Assembly (NCBI GenBank): GCA_030681195.1
Contig: JAUXXJ010000054.1
Coordinates: 1-32,275, forward strand
Length of the DNA: 32,275 nt
Origin: Rhodocyclaceae bacterium
GTDB lineage: Bacteria; Pseudomonadota; Gammaproteobacteria; Burkholderiales; Rhodocyclaceae
Direction: 5' to 3'
In this document: positions 8,601 through 18,937 of the stretch, piece after piece
Layout of the letters: each line of letters starts with the position of its first letter
How positions within the stretch are numbered: the first letter of the stretch is position 1
Made by a program: the position numbers and the translations under genes
The notes under the pieces: model-generated
Told to the model about the DNA's origin: nothing
Database searches by the model: none
Seen by the model: the letters and a program-made list of their open reading frames with translations, nothing else

Positions 8601-10763
8601 CTCGCCGTGTTCCGTCCGGCGATGAGCATCCGCCTTGATGGCGACTGGAAGAAACAGTTCAACCAGCCCGACTTCGCGCCGCTCAAGCTGCACTACGACG
8701 AACAGGTGCTGCAAATCCACGTCATGGCTGAATACGTACAGCGCGGCCTGGAAAAAATGGCCGATGCCCTGCGCCTGGCGATGGACTACTTCGCCCTGCA
8801 TCAGGAGGACTTCCTCCAGCGCTGGCTGCCCGGCCGCGACAAGGAACTGCAACGCCAGACCACGCCGGAATCCTGGCGCGCGGTGGTCGAATCCCTGGGC
8901 AACAAGGCCCAGCGCGGTATCGTCGCCGACGAGCGCGAAACCGCCAATGTGCTGGTGCTGGCCGGCCCCGGTTCTGGCAAGACCCGCGTCCTGGTGCATC
9001 GCATCGCCTATCTGGTGCGCTGCCGCCGCGAGAACCCCGGCGGTATTCTCGCCCTGGCCTACAACCGCCACGCCGCCGCGCAGATACGCCAGCGGCTGGC
9101 AGCGCTGATCGGCGACGATGCAAGGGGCGTCATCGTGCTCACCCTCCATGCCCTGGCCATGCGTCTGACCGGTACCAGCTTCGCCGAGCGTGCGGCCCCC
9201 ATCGACGACAACAGCTTCCGCGACATCCTGCTCGACGCCATCGCCCTGCTCAAGGGCGATGGCGAGGAAGAGGCTGCCGCGAGCGACGACCGCCTGCGCG
9301 AGCGCCTGCTCGGCGGCTTCCGCTGGCTGCTGGTGGATGAATATCAGGACATCGGACCCGAGCAATACGAACTGATCGCCGCCATCGCCGGCCGCAGCCG
9401 GAATGATGACGAACGTATCAACCTGCTCGCCGTCGGCGACGACGACCAGAATATCTACGCCTTCAACGGTGCTTCGGTGGACTTCATCCGTCGCTTCGAA
9501 GCTGACTACAAGGCCAAGCCGGCCTATCTGGTGGATAACTACCGCTCCACGGCCCACATCATCGCCGCCGCCAATGCCCTGATCGCCCCGCTGGCGGATC
9601 GCATGAAGGCGCAGCATCCGATCCAGATCGATGCCAACCGCAAAAAGTCGCCGCCCGGCGGGACATGGCAAGCGATGGATAGGGTGGGCCAGGGCCGCGT
9701 GCAAATCCTGCCCGTCGGCGCAAATGCCCAAACCCAGGCCATGGCAGTAATGGCCGAAATGGAACGCCTCGCCAGCCTCGATCCCCACTGGGACTGGGCG
9801 CGCTGCGCCGTCATCGCCCGCCAATGGAAATGGCTGGAACCTCTGTGCAGTTACTGTGAGTGGCGCAGCATTCCGGTGCAGATGGCCGGCGAGGACAGCG
9901 GGCAATTCTGGCGTCTGCGCGAAACCCGGCAGTTGTTGGACTGGCTCGCCGCTCGCGACTCGCCGCTGATCACCGCCGCGCAACTCGGCGCCTGGCTGGA
10001 CGCCCATGCCGTCGCCGACAACCCGCAGCACACGCTCTTGGCCGAAGCGCTGGCGGATTATGCGCTGGAAACCGGCGCGGCCGAATTGCCGCTGGCCCAT
10101 TGCCGCGAATGGCTGGCGGAATGGGGACGCGAGGCGCGTCGTCGGCAGAGCGGACTGCTGCTGGTCAGCGCCCACGGCGCCAAGGGGCTGGAGTTCGACC
10201 ATGTCGTGGTGCTCGATGGCGAATGGGACGCGCGCAAGGAAGCGCCGGATGCCGTCGCGCGCTTGTACTACGTCGCCATGACGCGGGCACGGCTGACGCT
10301 GTGTCTGGCCCGCTTTGATGCGAGTCGCCATCCGCTGCTGGATGGCTTACGCGATGGCCCGCATTTGCTGCGTCGCGCTCCCGTTGAACTGCCCGCACCG
10401 CCAGAAGAACTGTCCCGCCGTTACCTGCGCCCGGAACTCAAGCAGATCAACCTTGGCTACGCCGGACGCATCGCCAGCACGCAGCCGGTGCATGCGGCCA
10501 TCGCCCGTCTCGTCCCCGGCAGCGCCTTGAGCCTGCACGCCGTTGACGCCTCCTGGCAGTTGCGGGATAAGCAGGGCATAGTCGTCGGCAAGATGGCCAA
10601 GGACTTTGCGCCGCCAGCGGACATGCGCTGCATCGACGCGCGCGTGAATAGCATCCTGGTCATGGACAAGGCGACTGCCGATCCGAAATATGGCGAGCCA
10701 CGCTGCGAACACTGGGAAGTCGTGGTACCCGAATTCGTCTTCGCGCCGGCCGACGGAGGATAA
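5619..10763 (+). CDS. DEDD exonuclease-RecQ-UvrD fusion helicase
   Basis: This 1714-residue protein appears to combine three DNA-processing enzymes. Residues 18-155 look like a DnaQ-type 3'-5' exonuclease, with AIDLEVN, GHNILRFDLP and a late NPLKDAELA. A Cys/His cluster (CTDPACDWCREHH) follows near residues 265-280. A RecQ-type SF2 helicase comes next: Walker A PTGTGKS about 325-331, DEAH 428-431, CLTATAK, GMGIDKPDVR and QEAGRAGRD about 617-625. A C-terminal SF1 UvrD/Rep part has GPGSGKT from 1116, DEYQD 1240-1244, GDDDQNIYAFNGA, AHGAKGLEF and YYVAMTRAR near 1550. All nucleotide-binding motifs are intact. The spacing from Walker A to motif VI in the UvrD part is about 435 residues, shorter than in UvrD, so the 1B/2B insertions are probably reduced. 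The canonical RecQ zinc and HRDC regions are not obvious. It probably acts in recombination or repair; the exact role is inferred. Confidence 0.93.
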   Translation: MTNGNPAAPTGKPFQPRCIAIDLEVNKKDGRLRQIGAMRADSGETLLWSGKEPSAGLDRLDALVAGAAFVLGHNILRFDLPQLAALRPGLRLLTLPAVDTLWLNPLAFPRNPYHHLVKHYQDGPLAGGHHPNNPLKDAELALEVFRSQHEALSAQQQSTPELLAAWHWLTTQDNSVSGINRFFMTLRGCPRPDASPARAAIAARLAGQACRSQCEQIIAEAHTNGWPLAYALAWLSVAGSNSVMPPWVRHQFPQAGEIVRRLRDTACTDPACDWCREHHDAAKELKRWFNFDDFRPEPADADGRPLQRVIVESAMAGRHVLGILPTGTGKSLCYQIPALSRFDKTGALTVVISPLVALMSDQVAGLAARNIHSCAAINGLLSMPERADVLDRVRLGGIGILIIAPEQLRNRTVRRVLEQREIGAWVLDEAHCLSKWGQDFRPDYRYVSRFIKEKAGADPVPPVLCLTATAKPDVIADIVDHFRQKVGIELLCLDGGAKRDNLDFAVVPTSPMAKLDHVFQLIAAELPPAVAGGAIVYCATRKQTEEVAAFLCDKSLAAAFFHAGLTPEKKKHTQESFIRGDLRVIAATNAFGMGIDKPDVRLVIHADIPGSLENYLQEAGRAGRDRLSARCVLLYTPEDVERQFGMSARSRLTRKEIQTILRALRTLDRKKSGDDIVATAGEILAEDEDAGFTRDAATDDTRVRTAISWLEEAALLSREENRVQIFPSSLRVGSVKEAREKLAGKSTPEDYKKQLLALVDALIAADADEGISTDELMGVAGLSSAALRKAFADLENLGLASNDAALTAYVHAGVKNSSRDRLETAAQLESALIAELRELAPDFGKGDSAPLHLRLAAQRLKNAGHAKALPETLRRLLQGLAADGRDDNKGGGSLALRRLDGESLQVTLQREWAALEKTARLRRVAAQRLLDHLLASLPAGSKGADLLAETTMGKLGDAIAMDMELKAEIKEPQKLIDLALLWLHQQEILRLNKGLAVFRPAMSIRLDGDWKKQFNQPDFAPLKLHYDEQVLQIHVMAEYVQRGLEKMADALRLAMDYFALHQEDFLQRWLPGRDKELQRQTTPESWRAVVESLGNKAQRGIVADERETANVLVLAGPGSGKTRVLVHRIAYLVRCRRENPGGILALAYNRHAAAQIRQRLAALIGDDARGVIVLTLHALAMRLTGTSFAERAAPIDDNSFRDILLDAIALLKGDGEEEAAASDDRLRERLLGGFRWLLVDEYQDIGPEQYELIAAIAGRSRNDDERINLLAVGDDDQNIYAFNGASVDFIRRFEADYKAKPAYLVDNYRSTAHIIAAANALIAPLADRMKAQHPIQIDANRKKSPPGGTWQAMDRVGQGRVQILPVGANAQTQAMAVMAEMERLASLDPHWDWARCAVIARQWKWLEPLCSYCEWRSIPVQMAGEDSGQFWRLRETRQLLDWLAARDSPLITAAQLGAWLDAHAVADNPQHTLLAEALADYALETGAAELPLAHCREWLAEWGREARRRQSGLLLVSAHGAKGLEFDHVVVLDGEWDARKEAPDAVARLYYVAMTRARLTLCLARFDASRHPLLDGLRDGPHLLRRAPVELPAPPEELSRRYLRPELKQINLGYAGRIASTQPVHAAIARLVPGSALSLHAVDASWQLRDKQGIVVGKMAKDFAPPADMRCIDARVNSILVMDKATADPKYGEPRCEHWEVVVPEFVFAPADGG

Positions 10764-10811
10764 TGCTCTCTCCGGGCGCCGTATCGCCAGCGCCGACTTT
10801 TACGCCAGCAT

Positions 10812-11359
10812 ATGTCCATGAATTTCTCCGCCGTTCTTGCCGCCCTCAATCACGCCTCGGCTTTCGAGCTCTACCGTTTGCGCTTCGCCATTGATCGCAA
10901 GCTGGACGATCCGGCTTGGGCCATTGCCGTGCGCTCGCGTCTGCATGTCGGCCAGGAAATCGACTACTTCAGTCCGCGCGAGAATCTGATTCAGCGCGCC
11001 CGCATCAATGAATTCCGCCGCAAGCAAGTCGCCGTCACCGACATCCCCAGCGGCCAGCGCTGGCTGATCGAGTACAACGCCATCAACATCGATGGCGTCG
11101 ATGTCGAAATTCGCGAGCAAGCCCGCAAGGGGCTGGGGCGCAATGAAGTGCGGGTGGGCGACACGCTGGGTTTCACCGACCGCGACGGCCATGAACGCAG
11201 CGGCGTCGTGCGGCGCCTGAACGACAAGACGGTCAGCATGCAGGTCGGTTCGCAGCAGTGGCGCGTGGCTTACCAGCTACTGCACCGGGTGGTGGATGCC
11301 ATCCCCGGCACGGCGGTCGACCTGCCGCAACAGGCTATCTTGCTATTGCCAGAAAACGA

Positions 11360-11363
<4 letters not shown>
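10812..11363 (+). CDS. Conserved-looking protein of unknown function
   Basis: I do not recognise this 183-residue protein. It is soluble, with no signal or membrane segment. The first 60 residues look helical and basic ([30 protein letters not shown]). The remainder looks beta-rich, with alternating charge ([32 protein letters not shown]), which could be a small SH3- or Tudor-like barrel. The gene starts 48 bp after the helicase fusion and its stop overlaps the ygiQ start by ATGA, so translation of the two is probably coupled. Codon use matches its neighbours, which supports a real backbone gene. The first ATG is used here; one two codons later is equally possible. Confidence 0.85.
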
Positions 11364-13379
<2,016 letters not shown>

Positions 13380-13387
<8 letters not shown>

Positions 13388-14492
13388 GGCTCCCATCATC
13401 AGTCTGGTCGTGCTGGCACTCGGTGCCGCCGGCTGGTTCTGGTTTGGCAAGGGTGAAGCGCCAAAATCGAAAGGGCCCGGCGTCATTCCCGTCGTCAGCG
13501 CCAAGGTAACGCCACAGGATGTCGCGGTGCAACTCACTAGCAATGGCACGGTCACGGCCGTACAGTCCGTCGAGGTGCGCGCCCAGATCAGCGCCACGAT
13601 CCGCGCCGTGCATGTGAAGGAAGGCCAGCACGTCAAGCAGGGCGAGCGACTATTTAGCCTCGATGTGCGCGCCGAAGAAGCCAATCTCGGCAAAGCGCAG
13701 GCACAGGTGGCCAAGAGCCGTGCCGACCTCGCCAATGCCGAACGCAACCTGCAGCGCCAGAAGGATCTGTTCGCCCAGAAGTTCATTTCGCAAACCGCGC
13801 TCGACACGGGTCAGAATCAGGTCGACAGTCTGCGCGCGCAGGTCGCTGCCGATCAGGCCGCCGCTGCCGCCATGCAGGTCAATCGCGGCTTTGGCGATAT
13901 CGTCGCCCCGATCGCCGGTCGCATCGGCGCCATCAGCGTCTATCCCGGCAGCCTCGTTCAGCCTAGCGGCGCGGCATTGGTTAGCATCACGCAGATCGAC
14001 CCGATCAATGTCAGCTTCACCCTGCCGGAGCGAGAACTGTCGGTCTTGCGCGATGCCATGGGCAAGGGCAGTGTGACCGTCACCGCCCGACCGGAAACCA
14101 GCAGTGACATCGAGGGCACATTGAGCTTCATCGACAACAGCGTCGACACCGCCAGCGGCACGATCCGCCTCAAGGCCCGCTTTACCAACGCTGACAGCAA
14201 GCTGTGGCCCGGCATGTTCGTCACCGTCGCCCTCGCGCCGCGCAACTTGCCAGGAGCCCTGACCGTGCCTGTGCAGGCGGTGCAGACCGGCCCGGAACGC
14301 AAGTTCCTCTACGTCGTTGGTGAGGACAACAAGGTCACGCCGCTACCGGTGCGCGTCCTGCTGATACAGGAGGGGCTTGCCGTCATCGAAGGGGTGGAAC
14401 AAGGCACGAAGGTGGTCGTCGAAGGTGCCCAGAACTTGCGCCCGGGCAGCAGTGTCAGCGAAGGCGGCAAGGCCGCAGCAAAGAAACCGTGA
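13380..14492 (+). CDS. RND efflux periplasmic adaptor subunit (membrane fusion protein)
   Basis: This 370-residue protein links an inner-membrane RND pump to an outer-membrane channel. An N-terminal membrane anchor (about residues 6-22, [17 protein letters not shown]) carries no lipobox cysteine, so it is probably helix-anchored. The order is then lipoyl/barrel-sandwich half ([20 protein letters not shown]), coiled-coil hairpin of about residues 95-165, the second half ([20 protein letters not shown]), and beta-barrel and membrane-proximal domains ending at [16 protein letters not shown] four bases before the ATG supports the start. It overlaps ygiQ by eight bases and the pump gene by four (GTGA). 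No TolC-like gene is present, so the channel is presumably encoded elsewhere. Confidence 0.96.
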
Positions 14493-17400
14493 ACCTCTCC
14501 GAGCTCTGCATTCGCCGTCCGGTCATGACGGTGCTCCTGTCGGTGTCGGCGATCATCGCCGGCATGCTGGCCTACCGCGAGCTGCCGATTGCCGCGTTGC
14601 CCAGTTACGACGCGCCGACCATTTCCGTTACCGCCTCGCTACCGGGCGCCAGCCCGGAAACCATGGCTTCATCGGTCGCGACGCCCCTCGAACGCCAGTT
14701 CTCGACGATCTCGGGCCTGTCGGTCATCAGCTCGACCTCGACCCTCGGTGGCACCTCGATCACGCTGGAATTCGACCAGAAGCGCAACATTGATGGGGCG
14801 GCACTCGACGTGCAAGCGGCATTGCTACGCGCACAACGCGCCATGCCGGATGAGATGACCTCGCTGCCCGCCTATCGCAAGGTCAATCCGGCCGAGAGTC
14901 CGATCGTGTTTCTGTCGCTCACCTCGCCCTCGATGGCGCTGTCCGACCTCAACAGCTTTGCCGACAACCTGATTTCCCCTACGCTCTCCACCCTGCCCGG
15001 CGTGGCGCAGGTCAACATCAATGGCCAGAAAAAGTTTGCCGTGCGCGTGCGCGCCGATGCCGCCGCACTGGCCGCGCGCAACCTCTCGATCGACGATATC
15101 GCCAACGCCCTCAGAAGCGCCAATGCCAACTCGCCCGTCGGCGTCCTCGAAGGACCGCGCCAGACGCTGACGATTCAGGCCAACCGGCAACTGGTCAATG
15201 CTGCCGCCTTTGCCAACCTGGTCATCAGCGCACCCGGCGGCCGCCCGGTACGTCTTGCCGAAGTGGCCGAGGTCATCGACAGCGTCGAGTCGATCAAGAC
15301 CGCCAGTTGGGTAAACGGCGAGCGCGGCATCACGCTTTCCGTGTTGCGTCAGCCGGGGGCCAACACGGTGGCCACCGTCGACGCCATTCGCGCTGCCCTG
15401 CCCGGCCTGATTGCCCAGATGCCGGCCTCGGTTCAACTCACCACGCGCAACGATCGATCGCTCTCGATTCGCCATGCCATCTTCGATGTGCAACTCACGC
15501 TCGCCGCCACCATTGCGCTCGTTGTCGGCGTCATCTTCCTGTTCCTGCGCAAGGCGAGCGCCACGCTGATTCCCGCCCTGTCGCTGCCGATTTCGCTGCT
15601 CGGCACAGTCGCCTTCATGCAACTTTTCGGCTTCAGCCTCGACAATATCTCCCTACTGGCGATTACGCTGGCGGTGGGTCTGGTGGTCGATGACGCCATC
15701 GTCGTGCTGGAGAATATCGTGCGGCATATCGAGGCCGGTGAAACGCCGCTGCAGGCCGCGCTACGCGGCTCAAAGGAGATGAGTTTCACGATCATCTCCA
15801 TCTCTGTATCGTTGGTGGCCGTCTTCATTCCGATCTTCTTCATGCCCGGCGTGATCGGCCTGCTGTTCCATGAATTCGCCGCCGTGGTCAGCATCGCCGT
15901 GCTGGTCTCGGCAGTAGTTTCGCTCACCATCATCCCGATGCTGGCGAGTCGCTATGTCCGGCACGAGGAGCAGGAAGGCCCCGGCATGCGCTGGACGGCC
16001 TGGTTCGAGCGCGGCTTCCTGCGGGTCCAGGCCGTTTATGAACGCGCGCTCGACTGGTCGCTGCAGCACACGCGCAGCATTCTTGCGCTGGCCTTCGCCA
16101 CCTTCGCCGCTTCGGTCGCCCTGTTCATGGCACTGCCCAAGGGCTTTTTCCCGAACGAGGACATCGGCCAGGCGCTCATCACCGTCGAAGCAGTCGAGGA
16201 CATTTCCTTCCCGGCCATGACGGAACTGATCCTGCGCACCAGCGAGGTGATCCGCGCCAACCCCGCCGTCGAAACGCTGATCGCCCACGCCAACGACAGC
16301 AACAGCAGTCGCATGTTCATGACCCTCAAACCCATGGGCGAGCGCCCGCACATCGACAAGGTGGTCGAGCAACTACGCAAGGAAGTACGCAACATCCCCG
16401 GCGTCAATGTCTTCATCAACCCGATCCAGAACCTGCGCCTCGGCGGGCGTATCAGCAAGAGCCGCTACCAATACGTCATGCGCAGCGTCGATGCCGAAGA
16501 CCTGCGGGGATCCGCCACGCAGCTGGCGGCGAAGCTGCGCGAAGACCCAAGCTTCCGCGATGTCACCACCGATGCGCAGATGAAGGGCCTGCAGGCACGC
16601 CTCAACTTCGACCGCGACAAAGCCGCCCTGCTCGGCCTGCAGGTGGCTGACATTCGCTCGGCCCTGTACAGTGCCTTCGGCGAGCGCCAGGTATCGACGA
16701 TCTATACCTCCAGCGACAGCTATCCGGTGATCCTTCAGGTGAGTGCCGAAGATCGTGCTGATGAGACCGACCTCGGCAAGATTCACGTGCGCGCAAAAAC
16801 TGGCGCACTGATCCCGCTTTCCAGCGTGGCGACCGTCACGCGTGAAGTCGGTCCGGTCTCGATCAACCATGCCGGCCAGCTCGAAGCCGTGACGCTCTCC
16901 TTCAACCTCGCCCCGGGTGCCGCGCTCGGCGATGCCTCGAAGCAGATCGACCGTTACAAGCAGGAACTTGCACTGCCCGCCAGCATCCTCACCAGTTGGG
17001 GCGGCGACGCAGCGGCCTTCCAGTCGTCGCAGGGCAGCCAGATCGTGTTGATCATCACGGCATTGCTGGTGATCTATGTGCTACTCGGCGTGCTGTATGA
17101 AAGTTACATCCATCCGCTCACTATCCTGGCCGGCCTGCCGTCGGCCGCCGTCGGCGCGCTGGTGATGCTGTGGCTGTTCAAGCTGGACCTCTCGATCATC
17201 GCCATGATCGGCATCTTGATGCTGATCGGCATCGTCAAGAAAAATGCCATCATGATGATCGACTTCGCGCTCGCCGCGCAGCGCGAACAGGGCATGACCC
17301 CGCGCGAGGCGATCCGCACGGCCTGCCTGATCCGTTTCCGGCCGATCATGATGACAACGTCGGCCGCCCTGATGGGCGCACTACCGATTGCACTCGGCCT

Positions 17401-17554
17401 CGGGGCCGGCGCCGAACTGCGTCAGCCACTCGGCCTGTCGGTGGTGGGTGGCCTGCTGTTCTCGCAAGCCATCACCCTGCTGATAACGCCGGTAATCTAC
17501 CTAGCCCTCGACCGCTATTCCGGTTCAGGGCCGTTGAAGCTTGCCGGGGATTAG
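14489..17554 (+). CDS. RND efflux pump inner-membrane subunit (AcrB/MdtB-like)
   Basis: This 1021-residue proton-driven transporter has the standard RND length. The N-terminus (CIRRPVMTVLLSVSAIIAGM) is the first membrane helix; two large periplasmic loops and twelve helices follow. The proton-relay aspartates of helix 4 are present as Asp401-Asp402 in GLVVDDAIVVLENI, and the helix-10 lysine occurs in GIVKKNAIMMIDFAL (Lys917/918). It most resembles multidrug (HAE-type) rather than metal pumps. Substrates cannot be read from sequence. The start is GTG, overlapping the adaptor stop. The gene ends tail-to-tail with tusE, sharing four bases. No TetR, LysR or two-component regulator adjoins the pair, so control may come from the upstream genes. 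Confidence 0.96.
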   Translation: MNLSELCIRRPVMTVLLSVSAIIAGMLAYRELPIAALPSYDAPTISVTASLPGASPETMASSVATPLERQFSTISGLSVISSTSTLGGTSITLEFDQKRNIDGAALDVQAALLRAQRAMPDEMTSLPAYRKVNPAESPIVFLSLTSPSMALSDLNSFADNLISPTLSTLPGVAQVNINGQKKFAVRVRADAAALAARNLSIDDIANALRSANANSPVGVLEGPRQTLTIQANRQLVNAAAFANLVISAPGGRPVRLAEVAEVIDSVESIKTASWVNGERGITLSVLRQPGANTVATVDAIRAALPGLIAQMPASVQLTTRNDRSLSIRHAIFDVQLTLAATIALVVGVIFLFLRKASATLIPALSLPISLLGTVAFMQLFGFSLDNISLLAITLAVGLVVDDAIVVLENIVRHIEAGETPLQAALRGSKEMSFTIISISVSLVAVFIPIFFMPGVIGLLFHEFAAVVSIAVLVSAVVSLTIIPMLASRYVRHEEQEGPGMRWTAWFERGFLRVQAVYERALDWSLQHTRSILALAFATFAASVALFMALPKGFFPNEDIGQALITVEAVEDISFPAMTELILRTSEVIRANPAVETLIAHANDSNSSRMFMTLKPMGERPHIDKVVEQLRKEVRNIPGVNVFINPIQNLRLGGRISKSRYQYVMRSVDAEDLRGSATQLAAKLREDPSFRDVTTDAQMKGLQARLNFDRDKAALLGLQVADIRSALYSAFGERQVSTIYTSSDSYPVILQVSAEDRADETDLGKIHVRAKTGALIPLSSVATVTREVGPVSINHAGQLEAVTLSFNLAPGAALGDASKQIDRYKQELALPASILTSWGGDAAAFQSSQGSQIVLIITALLVIYVLLGVLYESYIHPLTILAGLPSAAVGALVMLWLFKLDLSIIAMIGILMLIGIVKKNAIMMIDFALAAQREQGMTPREAIRTACLIRFRPIMMTTSAALMGALPIALGLGAGAELRQPLGLSVVGGLLFSQAITLLITPVIYLALDRYSGSGPLKLAGD

Positions 17555-17880
17555 ACGCAGCCGGTAGGTTTGGGCATTCCGGCATACCGGGCGGCTTGCT
17601 TGGCAGGGCCGTAAGGGAACAGGTCGAACAGGTACTTCTTGTCCGAGAACTCGTCGCCAAGGTCATTGCCAATCATCTTGGTCATCACACGCAAGTTGGG
17701 TGCAGTCGAATTCTCGGCGTAGTAGGCGCGAATCCAGTTGATCACCTGCCAGTGCTTCTCGCCAAGCGCCAGTTCATCCTGCTGCGACAGCACGACGGCC
17801 ACATCCTCGCTCCAGTCATCCAGATTCGCCAGAAATCCTTCCGAATCGGTTTCGATGTCCTTGCCATTCACGTTGATCAT
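17551..17880 (-). CDS. tusE: TusE/DsrC family sulfur-carrier protein
   Basis: The 109-residue protein ends in PKPTGCV, the swinging C-terminal arm whose penultimate cysteine carries sulfur in TusE/DsrC proteins. The rest is typical (GFLANLDDWSEDVA, HWQVINWIRAYY, KYLFDLFPYGPA). The second DsrC cysteine, about ten residues before the end, is replaced here (AARYAGMPKP has none). That points to a TusE role in the tRNA 2-thiouridine relay rather than dissimilatory sulfite reduction. The frame runs 60 codons further upstream, but the ATG at 17880 has a GAGAGGA ribosome site and gives the family length. No tusBCD or dsr genes are nearby. Confidence 0.93.
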   Translation of the reverse strand: MINVNGKDIETDSEGFLANLDDWSEDVAVVLSQQDELALGEKHWQVINWIRAYYAENSTAPNLRVMTKMIGNDLGDEFSDKKYLFDLFPYGPAKQAARYAGMPKPTGCV

Positions 17881-18046
17881 TTTTGTAATCCTCTCTAAGG
17901 GGTGGGGTTGGGGTGTAATTGTTGACAGCTTTTGTCGGGATTGTAGGCGCGCGTCAGCCACTTGCAGATAAAACATTGCGCAAGCTCGCGAAAACAAATT
18001 TATGGGGAAATCGGGGGGGGAAGTGGCGATTGACGGAGGTGTGTCA

Positions 18047-18078
18047 TTGACATCAACCAAATTCAGTACTAAATTTGG
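18047..18078 (+). promoter_or_regulatory. Promoter and operator palindrome of the toxin-antitoxin operon
   Basis: A TTGACA -35 (18047-18052) and TAAATT -10 (18070-18075) are 17 bp apart. A 22-bp palindrome at 18057-18078 (outer arms CCAAATT and AATTTGG, centre AGTACT) pairs at 10 of 11 positions and covers the -10. This is the expected geometry for autorepression by the antitoxin or toxin-antitoxin complex. The antitoxin ATG is 25 bp downstream. Confidence 0.75.
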
Positions 18079-18102
18079 GCATGGAGAATCCTAGGAGGCA
18101 AC

Positions 18103-18381
18103 ATGCAGTCCATCGCCAACATCAAGTCCATTTCTTACCTAAAGAGCCATGCGGCCCAGATCTCCGAAGATCTGGAAATGAACGGGAATCCCTTTGTTAT
18201 CACCCAGAATGGTGAGGCCAGCATGGTGATTGAGGGCGTCAAGCAGTTTCAGGAGAAGGAAGCGCTCATTGCCGCTTTGAAAATCATTGCTCTGGGCGAG
18301 AAGGACCGCTTACAAGGAAAGGGCATTTCGGTTGAGGAATCACGGGCGCAACTGCTGGCCGCCCGCCAAAACCGCAAATAA
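18103..18381 (+). CDS. Phd/YefM family antitoxin
   Basis: This 92-residue protein shows the N-terminal DNA-binding fold of Phd/YefM antitoxins: ISYLKSHAAQISEDLEMNG, then PFVITQNGEASMVIEGV. A charged C-terminal segment would wrap the toxin. It should neutralise the adjacent RelE/ParE toxin and repress its own promoter, where a matching palindrome covers the -10. A strong AGGAGG ribosome site precedes the ATG. The stop overlaps the toxin start (TAATG), coupling translation so that antitoxin is made first. It lies between the backbone tusE and the tRNA-Ser repeat, outside the left border of the integrative element. Confidence 0.92.
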   Translation: MQSIANIKSISYLKSHAAQISEDLEMNGNPFVITQNGEASMVIEGVKQFQEKEALIAALKIIALGEKDRLQGKGISVEESRAQLLAARQNRK

Positions 18382-18701
18382 TGGCGGTCATCATTCTTCC
18401 CGATGCCCAAGCGGACTTGCTTTCGCTTCAGGACTATATGCTCGACAAGTGGGGCGAAGTCGCATGGCTGAAAGCCGAAGACGAGATTTTTGAAAAGCTG
18501 GAGAAAGTTGACGCTGGCATTTTTAATGGAACGCCTGCTCAAGAACTAGCATCAGTGGGCATCTTGGACTATCTGAACGTCTATACCTCGCACCACAAAT
18601 TGGTCTACCAACGGATCAGCAACGATACCTATGTGTACCTCATTGCTGGGCATAGGCAGGACTACCCCACGATTCTGTCGAAACGGTTGTTGAGCAGGTG
18701 A
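18381..18701 (+). CDS. RelE/ParE family toxin
   Basis: The 106-residue product follows the antitoxin directly. It has the RelE/ParE pattern: an N-terminal strand and helix (VIILPDAQADLLSLQDYML), a central AEDEIFEKLEKV helix, and C-terminal strands (HHKLVYQRISNDTYVYLIAGHRQD). RelE members cleave mRNA on the ribosome and ParE members poison gyrase; the sequence alone does not decide which. The ATG shares a base with the antitoxin stop. The protein is full length, so the pair may be functional. Confidence 0.9.
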   Translation: MAVIILPDAQADLLSLQDYMLDKWGEVAWLKAEDEIFEKLEKVDAGIFNGTPAQELASVGILDYLNVYTSHHKLVYQRISNDTYVYLIAGHRQDYPTILSKRLLSR

Positions 18702-18738
18702 CTGTTTGATTGGTAAATTACCTTCGCCTCCTGCAAGG

Positions 18739-18860
18739 CGTAACGTGTGGTGCCTTGAGGAAGTGGTTCAGTTACGGCGTTACGATTTGGGAGCGAGGCA
18801 GGGCTTAGCCAAAACTATCTGAGGGAAGAAAAGCCCTGTACCTGAGAGTTTGGCTCAGGT
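18739..18860. repeat. Cluster of three inverted repeats beyond the toxin gene
   Basis: Three pairings lie close together: CGTAACG/CGTTACG (18739-18745/18778-18784), CAGGGCTT/AAGCCCTG (18799-18806/18831-18838) and ACCTGAG/CTCAGGT (18840-18846/18854-18860). The third is a tight hairpin with a seven-base loop. None has a convincing U-run, so they are not clear terminators. No gene is seen in the segment between the toxin and the attachment repeat. Confidence 0.5.
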
Positions 18861-18888
18861 AGCATCACTACATATCGGACGCGACGAT

Positions 18889-18920
18889 GGGTAGAAATGT
18901 AAAACGCCCCGTAGGGCGTT
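18889..18920 (-). terminator. Terminator-like hairpin beside the left attachment repeat
   Basis: The perfect stem AACGCCC/GGGCGTT (18903-18909/18914-18920) has a four-base loop. Read on the minus strand it lies just downstream of the tRNA-Ser 3'-end copy, where a tRNA terminator would be, and is followed by TTTACATTT. It could be the ancestral tRNA terminator or the end of an older insertion. The adjoining 13-mer at 18888-18900 recurs at 28745-28757. Confidence 0.55.
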
Positions 18921-18937
18921 GTCTTACTTGAGTCGGG

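Noticed and set aside
8415..10331. 638-codon minus-strand ORF opposite the fusion helicase
   Set aside because: It is a long antisense frame created by GC-rich codon bias; the plus strand carries intact helicase motifs throughout.
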